Shown: in pieces, positions 11,610-24,917 of the stretch
Position numbering within the stretch: the stretch's first letter is position 1
Layout: each line of letters begins with the position of its first letter
Source of the DNA: Albula goreensis
Lineage: Eukaryota > Chordata > Actinopteri > Albuliformes > Albulidae
DNA: 64,000 nt
Reading direction: 5' to 3'
Assembly: GCA_022829145.1 (NCBI GenBank)
Contig: CM040750.1
Span: forward strand, 37,970,386 to 38,034,385
The notes under the pieces: generated by a model
Told to the model about the DNA's origin: nothing
What the model saw: the letters and a program-made list of their open reading frames with translations, nothing else
The model's database searches: none
Position numbers and translations under genes: made by a program

Positions 11610-13093
11610 GAACCTGCAGAGCTCTCCACTTTTGCTCCTTATCCTTGGTATTAAAAGCTAACCTTTAAACAAACAGGAGCCACACTCTCCATTAGCAAAA
11701 CACTCCAAATATTATCTCACTCAGGCAAAGAGGTATTTCTTGGCCCGATTGCTGAAGAACACAATGTGGGGAAAGTCTTGAGTTTGATACTAAGAAGGGA
11801 GGGATTAAAACCGAACCGTTTGCAAAAGGCAGCAAAGAAAACACGTCCCTGAACAAAGACACGCATTGTTCAGAATGTCAGCGTGGACAGATAAAATAAA
11901 TGTACGTGAGAAATAAAAATTACTGCTGTTCTGGTTATGCCTCTTACCTAAAGGGCTGTAACTGCAAAATAACAAAGGCCTGTTTCAAAAATACGCCCGT
12001 AAAATTGTAACAATAATATAACAATAACAAGTCAATAAACTATCCAAATTTGTTTTGTTTTTACATACATTTTGGTATGTACTGAATGTACTGACTTGAA
12101 GTTAAATTGCTAAGAAATTCAACAAAAGATTGACTTTCTGTTGAAAGCAAGCACCCAGCACACTGTGTATGATGTGTATAGCCAAGGCTGCTGTTCCACC
12201 CACATGGACTCTAAAAGGCAGTTTTAAAAATGACACACAGCATTAACGCAAAGACACAGATGAAACCACGGTGAGGACGGACCAGCAGGCTTATATAAAA
12301 TAAAGGGATAATGGTGAGGGGGTTTAAATGGCATGACCACAGCTGTGATTCTCACGTTGCTCTGCCCTGTCTTGGCTCGCCAGTTAAAAACACATCTGGC
12401 AGAGAATTCTGCAGCCTCATGTTTTTCGCAGAAAAAGCACTCGTTCAAATGATGCTGTAGACACAGGACCTTGGCTGTTTGCCGCTGGTTACGCCTCTGG
12501 TTACCATGGCTCTCTCATCTTGCTGGCTTGTCTTGCCTCATTCTGAAGGATGGATGGAGAAGGACTGAGAGAGGCTTTAAAGTTTAATCAGAGGATGGAG
12601 AGCTGAATACTAAAAACTCTAACCTGAAATGATACAGTGCTGAAATAGCAGGGTTTTTTTTAGTAGACACGTTCTGATATTCGTGAGATGGTTTTATGCA
12701 ATATTAAAATATCACTGTTATATATGTGTAAATCTGTAATGTGTGTGAATGTGTGAGTTTGAATGATATGAGTGTGTTATGTGTATGATGTGTTATTGAT
12801 ATGTAATCAATTGATAATATGTGTACAGCTAAATGAATGAAGAAGAGCTCTCTCTGAACAGCATATTTGAAACACCAGTGCCTAACAGACCGTGCTAGTC
12901 TAGACGTTCTCCTGAAAGACTGCATCATTATTCTCATATTCATTCCCTTCTGAAACTTCAGCACACCTGGCTGCTCCCCTCCTACCCTGCCTGCCCCCCC
13001 CAACCCCCGACCCCCCTGCCCAGTGAGGAAGTGACCGAATGACCGTCCCACACCAACCAGAGCAGACCGGGCTGGCCACCCTCCACCTCCAGG
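11610..13093. other. Gene-free unique stretch
   Basis: AT-rich sequence, including an A/T-rich segment at 11880-12130 and a GT-rich part at 12720-12790. Nothing coding is recognised. Confidence 0.4.
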
Positions 13094-13774
13094 TCATATA
13101 CTCTATACCCACTTCTGCAAACAGGTCATATACTCTATACCCACTTCTGCAAACAGGTCATATACTCTATACCCACTTCTGCAAACAGGTCATATACTCT
13201 ATACCCACTTCTGCAAACAGGTCATATACTCTATACCCGCTTCTGCAAACAGGTCATATACTCTATACCCGCTTCTGCAAACAGGTCATATACTCGATAC
13301 CCGCTTCTGCAAACAGGTCATATACTCTATACCCACTTCTGCAAACAGGTCATATACTCTATACCCACTTCTGCAAACAGGTCATATACTCTATACCCGC
13401 TTCTGCAAACAGGTCATATACTCGATACCCGCTTCTGCAAACAGGTCATATACTATACCCGCTTCTGCAAACAGGTCATATACTCTATACCCGCTTCTGC
13501 AAACAGGTCATATACTCTATACCCGCTTCTGCAAACAGGCGATACCCGCTTCTGCAAACAGGTCATATACTCTATACCCACTTCTGCAAACAGGTCATAT
13601 ACTCTATACCCGCTTCTGCAAACAGGTCATATACTCTATACCCACTTCTGCAAACAGGTCATATACTCTATACCCGCTTCTGCAAACAGGTCATATACTC
13701 TATACCCGCTTCTGCAAACAGGTCATATACTCTATACCCGCTTCTGCAAACAGATCATATACTCTATACTGTCT
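13094..13774. repeat. 32-bp minisatellite
   Basis: About 21 copies of CAGGTCATATACTCTATACC + CACTTCTGCAAA, alternating CACTTC and CGCTTC variants, some with ACTCGATACC. A few copies are shortened (13447, 13540). The right end runs directly into a SINE-like element. Confidence 0.97.
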
Positions 13775-14038
13775 CCATACTCCTGTCGGTATTTGCCTGG
13801 TGCTGAGCTCTGGTCTTCTTTCAGACCTGCTACTGCACACACAGATTTGTATTGATCTGTTTGTTACTTAATCGTTTAATTTCCTTGGCAGTTTAATCAG
13901 CAGGTTCCAGCTGAACCCTGTTTGTCACATCTCTGGTGTCTGGAACTCTGTTTCCCTCCTGTAAGGTGTTTCTGCATCTTAGCCCCATGCTGCCAGTAAC
14001 TCTGGATGTGAGCATCTGCTAAGTGCCTGTAATGTAAG
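13766..14038 (+). mobile_element. SINE-like interspersed repeat, copy 1
   Basis: About 270 bases aligning by eye, with scattered mismatches, to 20310-20600. Shared landmarks in order: CCATACTCCTGTC, GATTTGTATTGATCTGTT, TTTCCTTGGCAG, CACATCTCTG, TTCCCTCCTGTA. The 3' end reads GAGCATCTGCTAAGTGCCTG + TAATGTAA, the tail seen in many fish SINEs. The family is not named here. Confidence 0.65.
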
Positions 14039-17000
14039 ACCAGATCCTTCCTCTGCCACTGGGAATATGCCAGCATTCAGCAGACAGACAGGACAGAGTG
14101 ATAAACCTAAAGTGCCCCAAATCAAACACAGAGAACAGATCTTCATCACTATGAAAGGCTAACGTGCTAACAAAGACAGCATGCAACAGGTCACTGGCCC
14201 TGCTCATCTTTTTACTTTAACTGTACAAAGCAAAGAGGTCCCAACCACCAGTCAATAGCGCTGCTTTGTACCAGTAACGAGCATTCGCAGCAAGCTCGAG
14301 AAGCTGTGCTAGCCCAGAGCCTTTTGTACTGCTACAACGGGTCTGTGAGCACAGCACCAGCTGAGTATGTGGTATTTTGCCATCAGCATTGCGCACTCCT
14401 GTTGGAAAAGCATAACATGGGTCAAGTTCTCTGGCGCTGCAATCAGTGCAGAAAACAGCAGAGGACCGGTGCTGGGTAAGAGCCAAAAACATAAATGACC
14501 CTGAGTTTGAGAGAAATATGGTGATGGTTATACTCAGATAACAGAAATCACATTTTAAAAATGTATATTCTCTTGTCACCTTGACATGCTTGTGGGTGAG
14601 CGCTACTTGCCTTGCTCACTGTAACAGCTCACCACGGCTTTAAGCAGGATTCACCCTGCAGCTGAGCTACAGGCCATTTCCAGCCTAAATCATGCATCAG
14701 TAAGCCTCCATCCTCCTCCTCCTCTCTGCTTTCTGGCAGCCTGCTATAACCTTCCTTCTGACAGCCAATCCCGAGCTGTAAAACAGACCCAGGTAAGTAC
14801 ACCTGGTCACTGCGTCAAACCTGAATCTTTATATATGCCAAACCATCATGATAATTACTGATACTGTCCTTACAGCAATGCCAGAATAGTAGGCTGACAT
14901 ATTGACACTTCTGCAGAGTGACCCCGGTGCTTTATAAATCTATTCTGTGATTCCCCACAACGTTAAAGTGGCCAAAGTATTTCAGGCACCGCTGTTGGAC
15001 ACCTATTCACCCACCCATTACTGAGCTGGACTGCCGTTTCACCTGCTGGGCTCAGAGCGTTGAACAAACACGCTGCCATTTCACTCATGGTGTTTGCAAA
15101 GAACAAAACGCCATTTCATGCATAGTGTTTACAAAACCCAAGCACTTTTCTCAGATCAGCAACCTCCAGCAGGCTTGTCCTGAACTGGATCCAAATGCTG
15201 TTCTCAGATCAGAGGAATGGGGCACGCCTGTTCTGTGCAAGGTCCAGTTGCTGTGCTCAGATCAGCGACCTCCAGCAGGTCTTTCCTGAACTGGACGCAA
15301 TCACTGTTCTCAGATCAGCAGCCCGCTGTGAGAGGAAGGGCTGCAGGGCCTCCTGGTGCCTGATGGACATTTTCACACATGAGCAAACGCCAGCAGCACT
15401 CAGTGTCCGTCACACCTCACACAGAGTGCCACCGCGTTCACACTGCAGGTGACCGAGGTACGCTCACAGCAGCAGGGGATAATCGATAAATACACATCTG
15501 TGTGCCCTCCTCTAGAGGAGGTAAAAATGGATAAAAATAGTCAGGGCTGTGATATATGGCTTTTACATGTGATTAAATATGTAAATTGTAAGCTTTTTCA
15601 ATCATTACTGTACATGCAATTACTTGCGTTGTATGCACATATAAATTGCATTATATAATGAAGTCAGCATTAATCTGTTTTTAATGAATGGTTGAAGGCT
15701 GTTGAGCACTAGGCACAGTGCTAAGCTTGTATGGCTTTGCGTTTGCATGAACCCGCTAATGAAAAAGTGTTGCTTCACACACTCACAATGTTTTTGTGCT
15801 AATCTCCCTCATCCTGTCTGATCATGTGTGTACATCTATAACATGGATTACGCTGATCTAGCAAGGGGATCTATAAACAGTGCATGTACTTCCGTATAAA
15901 GTTTAACATTACAAAAATATCACTTAAAATAAAACCTTTGTCATTGTCACTAATGTGCTATTGAGGTGATTGTTGTGCAATTAAAATAAATAATTTCAAT
16001 AAAGGGGTAGCATTCTACACTGTATTTAATACTGTGCATGACTTGCTGTGCAGTATTTTAAAAATGCGTTCCTTGTGTTCTGCGTTTTCTGACACCAGCC
16101 CAGGCCTGAGAGGAGAGCGGACTGGCACTTAGGAACGCAAAGACAGCGATGTCATCACTCCTGCTGCGCAGTCTTTCGCGCTCACAGCGCGTATGTTGTC
16201 AGCCCACCACTCCCTTTGTTTGCATAAAGCCGGCTGGCTGCAGCGTTTGCAGTTTCCATGGAAACGCCACTATTTTAATCCATGGATTACGATGTGAGTG
16301 CAAGATGTACAGAGGAGACCTTGAAAATAAAAACAACGAGAGAAAAGATATTTACACTGTCCATGTGCCATCGGTAAAATAATCTACCTTCATCTGTGGA
16401 GAGAGGAAGAGCGAGGAGGTTTTTTATGCATACGGCAGTGTGGCCTTTGTTTACTGTAGCCAAAGCGTCAGCGTCAGCATGGACAAATGGGTACTGCAGT
16501 GATGTCACAGTGGAGCAACGTAATAAACATGGACACAACATTAGGAAAAAGTTACGAGATGGTTAAGCTTTCTGAGATGGACAAATCCCTGGCCCAATGT
16601 CAGACTGTCCCGTTTCGTGATGGAACGCAGGCGCGGGTCAGCCAGGAGCGCGATGCATTAGTCACGCCAGCAAGGTGACATTCCCGCAACTCTGCGGAAG
16701 AGTACTCCTGGGACCTGCGGAGGCGGGACGGCTGCGGGGAGGGGGTAAAAATAGCATGGCGCGTCTCTCTTCGTTGTGGGTGTGTGAGAGGGAGCGTTAC
16801 GGCACGGCTGGCCGAACTCCAGGCTGCCCGGCCAAACCCGTCTGCCCCACATCACAGGCCCCGTGGATTCCACAACGCTCTCTGGATGAGAGAGCAACCG
16901 ACTGTTCAGGTCGTGGTCCCGCCTGGGCAGCCTTGGCGTAGCGGAAACGATCGTCAGTTCTAACCGAACACGCACACTGAGATCCATTTCACAGACCAGT

Positions 17001-17384
17001 GTCACGCATGGAGTGGCCAGCCCCTCGCGCAGAGGACCGATCTCACAGGCCCACACACTCCTGCAGACCTCGCGCATCTATGAAGATGAAAATTATGAAT
17101 ATTACTAAAATTAAGACTGTCATCTCTTTCTGCTGCTTTCAGGGGTACTTGGCCAAGAAGGCAGCATAAACCAATAAAAATATAAAAGCATACACAAGAC
17201 AGCATTAAAAATGACAAATACAGTAAAACAAATGAAAAACAAACTGTAAAATCCGGCACTGTGAGAATTCAGCAGAGGTACAATGATTTGTGGTGGTGTG
17301 GTTTAGCCTTAGTGTGGCGGGCTCACAGATGTCAGGTGTAATAACTCAGAGTGGATAGGAAGCAGCACTGTGCTGCCTTTGCTA
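14039..17384. other. Gene-free stretch, mostly unique
   Basis: Contains an imperfect duplication of about 105 bases at 15150-15325 (CTCAGATCAG...CCTCCAGCAGG...CCTGAACTGGA twice). Also an AT-rich stretch at 15540-16080 and a CpG-containing GC-rich segment at 16590-16960 with a TAAAAATAG box near 16747. No coding exon is recognised. Confidence 0.4.
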
Positions 17385-18030
17385 ACAGAGTCAGCACGTT
17401 AGCCAGCACTATCACAGTCAGCACGTTAGCAGGCGCTATTACCGTCCGCAGTCAGCACGTTAGCCGACGCTATCGCCGTCAAGCACGTTATCCTGCACTA
17501 ACTTAGTCAGGATGTTAACCTGCACGATCATAGTCAGCACGTTAGCCTGCGCTAACACAGTCAGGAGGTTATCCTGCACTAACTTAGTCAGGATGTTAAC
17601 CTGCACGATCATAGTCAGCACGTTAGCCTGTAATAACACAGTCAGGAGGTTATCCTGCTAACTTAGTCAGGATGTTAGTCATAGTCAGCACTAGCCTGCG
17701 CTCAGTCAGGAGGTTATCCTGCGCTAAACAGACAACAGTCAGTACGTTATCCTGTGCTAACAAGTCAGCACGTTATCCTACGCTGACGCAGACAGCACAA
17801 CAGCCTGTAATAGCCTGCCCTACACTAACACAGTCAGGAGGTTAGTCTACGCTAACACAGTCAGCACGTTAGCCTGCGCGAAAGCAGTCAGGAAGTTAGC
17901 CTACGTTAACACTGTCAGCACGTTAGCCTGCCCTAAAGCAGTCAGGAGGTTAGCCTACGCTAACACAGTCAGCATGTTGGCCTGCACTAACACAGTCAGC
18001 ATGTTAGCCTGTGCTAATGCAGTCAGCCAG
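17385..18030. repeat. 27-bp degenerate minisatellite
   Basis: About 22 diverged copies of ACACAGTCAGCACGTTAGCC + TGCGCTA, with AGGAGGTTATCC and AGGATGTTAACC variants alternating in pairs. More diverged than the other arrays, so probably older (inference). Confidence 0.93.
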
Positions 18031-18649
18031 GATTCTGCTGCACATTCAGCACCATGGATGCTGTGACATTCATCTGTTCTCTTCAACCACGTCGAGTGTA
18101 ATTACATAATTAGTGTGCTGGGCACCACATTCAATCAATTAATTTTTGTTAAATTAATTAGTATTTGTTAAATGCTTTCTTGTCCAGTGTCTATACATGT
18201 AAATTAGCTATCAGGCAAACTCTGCTGCAACCACTATCTCATTTCCCACATGTGGGTTAAGCCTCGTCCTAGACTAAAAGAAACCTTCGGTGGAGATCTC
18301 CATTTTGAAAGATTGCTTTAGCTCAGAGGGAGCGTGTCCACCCCAGAAACACAGAGCTTCATGAGGGCTGGGAGAAACAGTCCCTAAATCCAATAAATAC
18401 AGCTTCACAGTAACACTGCTTCTGGTGGGAATCCATTCTGATAGATCTATGAGAAACTCACAAATTACATTTCCTCTCACAACCTTCTGTTTCATCAGGA
18501 AAAAAACAACAAAATGACAAGTTTATGAAAAATCTCAGTCATGGCTGTTTTTATGGCTTTTATGTTTTGTGTATGTGTAATCTGCTGTATGACAACATTG
18601 AGTGCAATCGTGCTACGAAGTATGGAAGTGCAACCCACAGGTGCTCCAT

Positions 18650-19318
18650 ACTGACCGCTGCTGCTCTGACCACTGCTCCACACTGCTGCTCTGACCACTG
18701 CTCTCCACACTGACCACTGCTCCACACTGCTGCTCTGACCACTGCTCCACACTGACCACTGCTCCACACTGCTGCTCTGACCACTGCTCCACTTGACCAC
18801 TGCTCCACACTGCTGCTCTGACCACTGCTCCACACTGACCACTGCTCCACACTGCTGCTCTGACCACTTGTCTACACTGACCACTGCACCACACTGCTCT
18901 ACACTGCTGCTCTGACTACTGCTCCACACTGCTGCTCCACCTCTGCTCCACACTGACCACTGCTCCACACTGCTCTACACTGCTGCTCTGACCACTGCTC
19001 CACACTGACCACTGCTCCACACTGCTCTGACCACTGCTCTACACTGCTCTGACCACCACTGCTGCTCCACACTGCTGCTCTGGCCACTGCTCTACACTGC
19101 TGCTCTGACCACTGCTCCACACTGACCACTGCTCTACACTGCTGTTCTGACCACTGCTACACACTGCTGCTCTGACCACTGCTCCACACTGCTGCTCTGG
19201 CCACTGCTCTACACTGCTGCTCTGACCACTGCTCCACACTGACCACTGCTCCACACTGCTGCTCTGACCACTGCTCCACACTGCTGCACTGACCACTGCT
19301 CCTCACTGCTGCTGATAG
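18650..19318. repeat. CTGCTC/CACACTG minisatellite
   Basis: Tandem modules CTGCTCTGACCACTGCTCCA and CACTGACCACTGCTCCACAC in changing order, giving mixed 18-42 bp periods. A (CT)n tract follows at about 19339-19362. Frames rich in Trp/Ser/Gln on the minus strand are artefacts. Confidence 0.95.
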
Positions 19319-19362
19319 TCACAGCTTTGTCTGTGGCTGTTCTCTCTCTCTCTCTCTCTCTC

Positions 19363-20309
19363 TGTTCCTCTCTGCTGTTCTTTAAAGACCTCAGAGCTAC
19401 ATGGGAGACCCCCTCCTGACACCCCCCACCGCCCACCCTGCTGCGCCCCCAAACCCCAACTTCCTGTGCATCTGGAACTGCATTTGCCCTTCTCCCCCCT
19501 CCCTGACACCCCTCTAATCCTCTTCCTCCCAAAAGTCTTCCTCCAGCTGGAGTCTCTGTTCCTGCTACAGTCGCTAACCCAATGCGCTACGTACCACAAA
19601 CAATCTCACCTTATCTATACCGATATCTACTGGACACTAAATTTAAAAAAATAACCAAAATGGTTTCAAAATTAGACAAGAAGGCATGTCTCAGAACTGT
19701 TTATTACTAAGCAGCATAACATGGTGAGACATAGCGCAGCTGAAGTAGCGAAAAAATGTTCTCAATAAATGCCCTAAACGGTCTCGACACTCAGTACAGC
19801 TGATTTCATTCTGTTACCTTCAGAAAAAGAGAGTAAACCATTTAGAAATAAGGCACCAGTAATGAAGGAACACAGTGATGTAAAGGTAAGGATCCAGACC
19901 CTTTGAACAGGTGTACTTTGATGTCACTTTCAGAGCTATGATTTGAACGTTGTGAAAAACTTCAGACTTCATTTGTATCTGAGAGTTTCTGCTGTATTTC
20001 AGCAAGTAAAGAAAAACGTATAAAAGCACCAATGATCAGAAGCAGGAGGGCATTTATGACAGCCGAGGGGGATGGGGCCCCCCCACGGCCCCCACCCTCC
20101 CATCAGCTATAAATAAGAAATATTAATTATGACTCCTTATCGCTCAGCATAACCCACCTGCTCTGTCATTCAGAGTTCCCTTAGCATATGGGATTGACCC
20201 CGTCTCTGTCCCCATGGGGACAGGAGGATCGTGGGTAGAGGATTCCCTCAATGGGGGGGGGGGGATCTCTGTGTGTCATGGGCAGCCCACCCGTGCCCCC
20301 ACCCTCACA
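19363..20309. other. Gene-free stretch
   Basis: C-rich at 19405-19510, then AT-rich unique sequence; a G/C homopolymer-rich patch at 20065-20100 and a run of G at about 20254-20263. Nothing coding is recognised. Confidence 0.4.
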
Positions 20310-20600
20310 GGGTTCCCATACTCCTGTCTGTGTTTGCATGGGACCGAGCTCTGCTTTTCCTTCAGATCTGCTACCGCGCATATAGATTTGTATTGATCTG
20401 TTCGTTACCTAATAGTGTCATTTCCTTGGCAGGTTAGTCCACAGGTTCCCAGCTGATTCCTGCTTTCCACATCTCTGATCTGTGGGACTCTCCTTCCCTC
20501 CTGTAGGGTACTTCTGCACCTCAGCCCTGACTTATGTACTTGTCTCCATGGTGTAAGTCTCTCTGAGTGCGTCTGCCTGTATATCTGTGTCTCAAAGGTA
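20310..20600 (+). mobile_element. SINE-like interspersed repeat, copy 2
   Basis: Direct-orientation relative of 13766-14038 with the same ordered landmarks, including GATTTGTATTGATCTGTT and TTTCCTTGGCAGG. The tail is more decayed (GAGTGCGTCTGCCTGTATAT). It lies about 290 bases before the second 41-bp array. Confidence 0.6.
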
Positions 20601-20892
20601 AATTGACTAACTAAAGGTGTGTTAATTAAATGGGTAAAGGGGAAGGCCCCGCCTCTTGCCTACAGTTCATGGGTCATAGCAGGTCAAAGTGAAGCAACAA
20701 GGCAGAATATTTTAACCCTTTAGAGATACACTGAGGCTTCATGAAGCTCATCATGATGGAGCTACCCTCAGCTTGGACTCCAGCACTCTGTCACTCTGCA
20801 GGTAACAGGACCAGCTCATCACACAATGGCACCCGCCTCACCTGTTTTCTCAGGTCTCACCTGGTTGCTGAATTTGGGGTGAAAACGTAAAC

Positions 20893-21630
20893 CAGCAGAC
20901 CCTGTGTCTGTGCATCACCAGGGCTGGGGACCCCAGCAGACCCTGTGTCTCTGCAGCACCAGGGCTGGGGACCCCAGCAGACCCTGTGTCTCTCCAGCAC
21001 CAGGGCTGGGGACCCCAGCAGACCCTGTGTCTCTGCAGCACCAGGGCTGGGGACCCCAGCAGACCCTGTGTCTCTCCAGCACCAGGGCTGGGGACCCCAG
21101 CAGACCCTGTGTCTCTCCAGCACCAGGGCTGGGGACCCCAGCAGACCCTGTGTCTCTGCAGCACCAGGGCTGGGGACCCCAGCAGACCCTGTGTCTCTCC
21201 AGCACCAGGGCTGGGGACCCCAGCAGACCCTGTGTCTCTGCAGCACCAGGGCTGGGGAGCCCAGCACACCCTGTGTCTCTGCAGCACCAGGGCTGGGGAC
21301 CCCAGCAGACCCTGTGTCTCTGCAGCACCAGGGCTGGGGACCCCAGCAGACCCTGTGTCTCTGCAGCACCAGGGCTGGGGACCCCAGCAGACCCTGTGTC
21401 TCTGCAGCACCAGGGCTGGGGACCCCAGCAGACCCTGTGTCTCCAGCACCAGGGCTGGGGACCCCAGCAGACCCTGTGTCTCTGCAGCACCAGGGCTGGG
21501 GACCCCAGCAGACCCTGACCCTGTGTCTCTGCAGCACCAGGGCTGGGGACCCCAGCAGACCCTGTGTCTCTGCAGCACCAGGGCTGGGGACCCCAGCAGA
21601 CCCTGTGTCTCTGCAGCACCAGGGCTGGGG
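20893..21630. repeat. 41-bp minisatellite, second array
   Basis: About eighteen very uniform copies of the same unit as at 8994-9378, with occasional one-base changes (GGGGAGCCCAGCACA near 21257) and one ACCCTGACCCTG slip near 21515. Higher uniformity than the first array suggests more recent homogenisation (inference). Confidence 0.97.
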
Positions 21631-21910
21631 ATATAATATAATGAATATAATGAACTGAGAACGCCTGGTTGGCAGCTCAGGATTCAGGGTGAGATTTCAG
21701 CACCCCCGCCCCCCTCCCTCCGCCCCCCTGATGGGAGCCAGCAGAGTCTGTCTGCGGATAACCCCCCATCCCTCGCTCCAGCACAGCTGTCATGGATAAA
21801 ACCCCATAATCCATATTGTATGAAGGCAGGACTGGGAGAGAGAGAGTTTTAAAGAACACCACCATCCACATTCCCTGTCCTTCACAGCACAGCTCCCCCT
21901 CTCCCGGGCT

Positions 21911-21955
<45 letters not shown>

Positions 21956-22228
21956 GTACAGCTCCAAGAAGCACACACACACACACACACAAAAACACAC
22001 CTGTACAGCTCCAAGAAGCACACACACACCTGTACAGCTCCAAGAAGCACACACACACACACACACACAAACACACACAAACACACCTGTACAGCTCCAA
22101 GAAGCACACACACACACACATACACACACAAACACACCTGTACAGGACCAAGAAGCACAAATACACACAAACACACCCGTACTGCTCCAAGAAGCACATC
22201 CACACTCATACACACACACACACACTGA
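21911..22228. repeat. Compound minisatellite: CCTGTACAGCTCCAAGAAGC plus (CA)n
   Basis: Six to seven modules of CCTGTACAGCTCCAAGAAGC, each followed by a CA tract of variable length, so unit length varies. Variants GTACAGGACC and GTACTGCTCC are near the right end. Confidence 0.95.
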
Positions 22229-22365
22229 AGCCCCCTGGTGCTGCTGTCTAAGCTGCATTAATATTTCATTCTCCCTCACTGTTCTCCTGCAGGTGAGTGA
22301 CGAGCCCAGCAGGGCTGAGCGGTCTGTCCTCCTCAGTATGTGCCCTTATGTTTATATGATCACCT

Positions 22366-22825
22366 GTCTGTGACATCACTCACACGACGCGCATCTACCT
22401 GTCTGTGACATCACTCACACGACGCGCATCTACCTGTCTGTGACATCACTCACACGACACGCATCTACCTGTCTGTGACATCACTCACACGACACGCATC
22501 TACCTGTCTGTGACATCTCTCAGACAACTAGCATCTACCTGTCTGTGACATCACTCACACGACGCGCATCTACCTGTCTGTGACATCACTCACACGACGC
22601 GCATCTACCTGTCTGTGACATCACTCACACGACGTGCATCTACCTGTCTGTGACATCACTCACAACGCGCATCTACCTGTCTGTGACATCACTCAGACAA
22701 CTAGCATCTACCTGTCTGTGACATCACTCACACGACGCGCATCTACCTGTCTGTGACATCACTCACGCGACGCACATCTACCTGTCTGTGACATCACTCA
22801 CACGACACGCATCTACCTGTCTGTG
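22366..22825. repeat. 35-bp minisatellite
   Basis: About thirteen copies of ACCTGTCTGTGACATCACTC + ACACGACGCGCATCT. Each copy carries TGACATCA (one base off a CRE-like palindrome) and a CpG-rich CGACGCGC. Confidence 0.96.
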
Positions 22826-24057
22826 AAAATGTTTTCTCCTTTCTCTCACCAGATCGTGTGTCTTCTGCATGAATCTTCCCCAAACTGAGATACTGTTCTT
22901 CAGTATTTTGAGTTATGAATCACTATGACTGAAGACGTGTTTCAGAGCTTTAATACGCTAAAAGGGAACACAGGATCTGTCAACAAGCACTTAAATAATT
23001 AGAATCTCCTTTGTCTCCTGCCAGATACCCTTCCTCACAGACAGAGGCACTACCTGTGGGTTCATATTATCTCCTGTACGGACCGACATTGAAAAACTGC
23101 GTACGTCTCAAGGGGAGATGAGTCAGAGGTCCTGTTTAGAATTTCAAACAGGTAACACCTGCATTACACAGCACAAATAACACCTGGAGTTACCTTACAC
23201 ACAGGTAACACCTGGAAATAGATCACACAAAGGTAATACCTTGAGTTAGGTCACATACAGGTAACGCCCACAGTGGCAGAAGCTAATGGTTAGCACGCAG
23301 CTAAGGAGCAGGGTCTAAGCTTTACCAATCCCTCTGTGATAGGGTGGCAGGCCTGTAACTGCTCAAGCTGGCCCAGTCTGAGATAACCTCTCCACTGTTT
23401 CTGGATCAGTTTGGATCTGTACTGAGGCTGTGTTAGTCCTCCTGCATAAATGTGAATGTAACCCCCCACTTTAGTAATGGTTTGGTCCTTGGGGGGATGG
23501 GTGGGGGGTAGAGGGGTCCTGTGTGTTGTGTTAATTTAATGGAGCGATCCATCACTCTGCTCAAGCGAGGGCCAGAGGGGAGGCCTTGACTGACACTCCC
23601 AGCCGGATCTCATCAAACATCACCCTGTTCCCCGGCAGAGACAAAGGTTAACGATGTACCGGCACGCATGATCCCTACGGGTCGTTTGCTCTGCTGATAC
23701 TGAGGGCTGACGAAGGCCTGGCCGCCCATGCGTGCAGGCAGACACCGTCAGGCTGAGAAAAGAGGTACCAGCATACTGCTGTAAGAGCTACTAAATAAGT
23801 CTGAGCCCCTGATGCTAATAAAACCCCAAACCCCACGGTACAACGGTCAGAACAGCGCGTTATCTCGCGCAACTCCTGTCGTGTTTATTTCAAAACCATG
23901 TGGCGTCGATATCACACACACAGAATCTGAAGGCTTCATGGCTGTAAATGTCAGATTACCAACTGCTGTAAAACCCTGACACAGATATCACTCATATCTG
24001 GGTATTACAATAAATTATGCACCAGAGTTTGGACTGCCATTACAGAGCCCTTATAAA
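22826..24057. other. Gene-free stretch
   Basis: Unique sequence with a few ACAGGTAACACCTGGA-like repeats at 23150-23265. No coding exon is recognised. Confidence 0.4.
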
Positions 24058-24285
24058 AGCAGGCTAACTGAGCCATGCTAATCTGTGCAGGTCTTTGGCT
24101 AGCAGGCTAACTGAGCCATGCTAACCTGTGCAGGTCTTTGGCTAGCAGGCTAACTGAGCCATGCTAATCTGTGCAGGTCTTTGGCTAGCAGGCTAACTGA
24201 GCCATGCTAACCTGTGCAGGTCTTTGGCTAGCAGGCTAACTGAGCCATGCCAACCTGTGCAAGTCTTTGGCTAGCAGGCTGATGC
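24058..24285. repeat. 43-bp tandem repeat, about five copies
   Basis: Unit GCAGGCTAACTGAGCCATGC + TAACCTGTGCAGGTCTTTGGCTA; two unit subtypes (TAATC / TAACC) alternate, suggesting doubling of an 86-bp dimer. Confidence 0.95.
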
Positions 24286-24554
24286 TCTCACACTACCAGC
24301 CCAAATGTGCCTCAAACTGAACCAAAGTGGGACAGTGGCAGGAAACTCTGGCAGCAAGCAGGACAGGCTCTCATATCTTCCCAATCTTTATACAGCTCAG
24401 GCTTTTGACAAAGGTGGTGTCACTACACTCTGAGATCAAAGAATCCATAGAAAAGACATTGAGATCCGTCATTGTGAGTATGGTATCAAACCATTATCAG
24501 TCACACAGACTGTGGAACAGACGCCATTACAGACAACAGACCAGTAGCATCTGT

Positions 24555-24659
24555 CACTCACAAACAACAAATCACAGTGTTAGCGAAGTGTTAGTGAAAC
24601 ACACACACACACACACACCACACTTGTACCCAAATCACAGTGTTAGCGATGTGTTAGTG

Positions 24660-24697
<38 letters not shown>

Positions 24698-24848
24698 ACA
24701 CTTGTACCCAAATCACAGTGTTAGCGATGTGTTAGTGAACACACACACACACACACACCACACTTGTACCCAAATCACAGTGTTAGCGATGAGTTAGTGA
24801 AAACTAGATCTTGACTGTACACTCTCTCTCTCACATACACACTCCCTT

Positions 24849-24915
<67 letters not shown>
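24555..24915. repeat. Compound repeat with (CA)n tracts
   Basis: Three copies of a module AAATCACAGTGTTAGCGATG + TGTTAGTGAA followed by (CA)n and CACACTTGTACCC, then a (CT)n(CA)n block at about 24823-24913. Confidence 0.93.

Positions 24916-24917
<2 letters not shown>

Noticed and set aside
13039..13806. 255-codon plus-strand frame
   Set aside because: 32-bp repeat read-through with no protein features.
22366..22825. Regular 35-bp repeats resembling a CRISPR array
   Set aside because: No unique spacers between repeats, and the window is vertebrate nuclear DNA.
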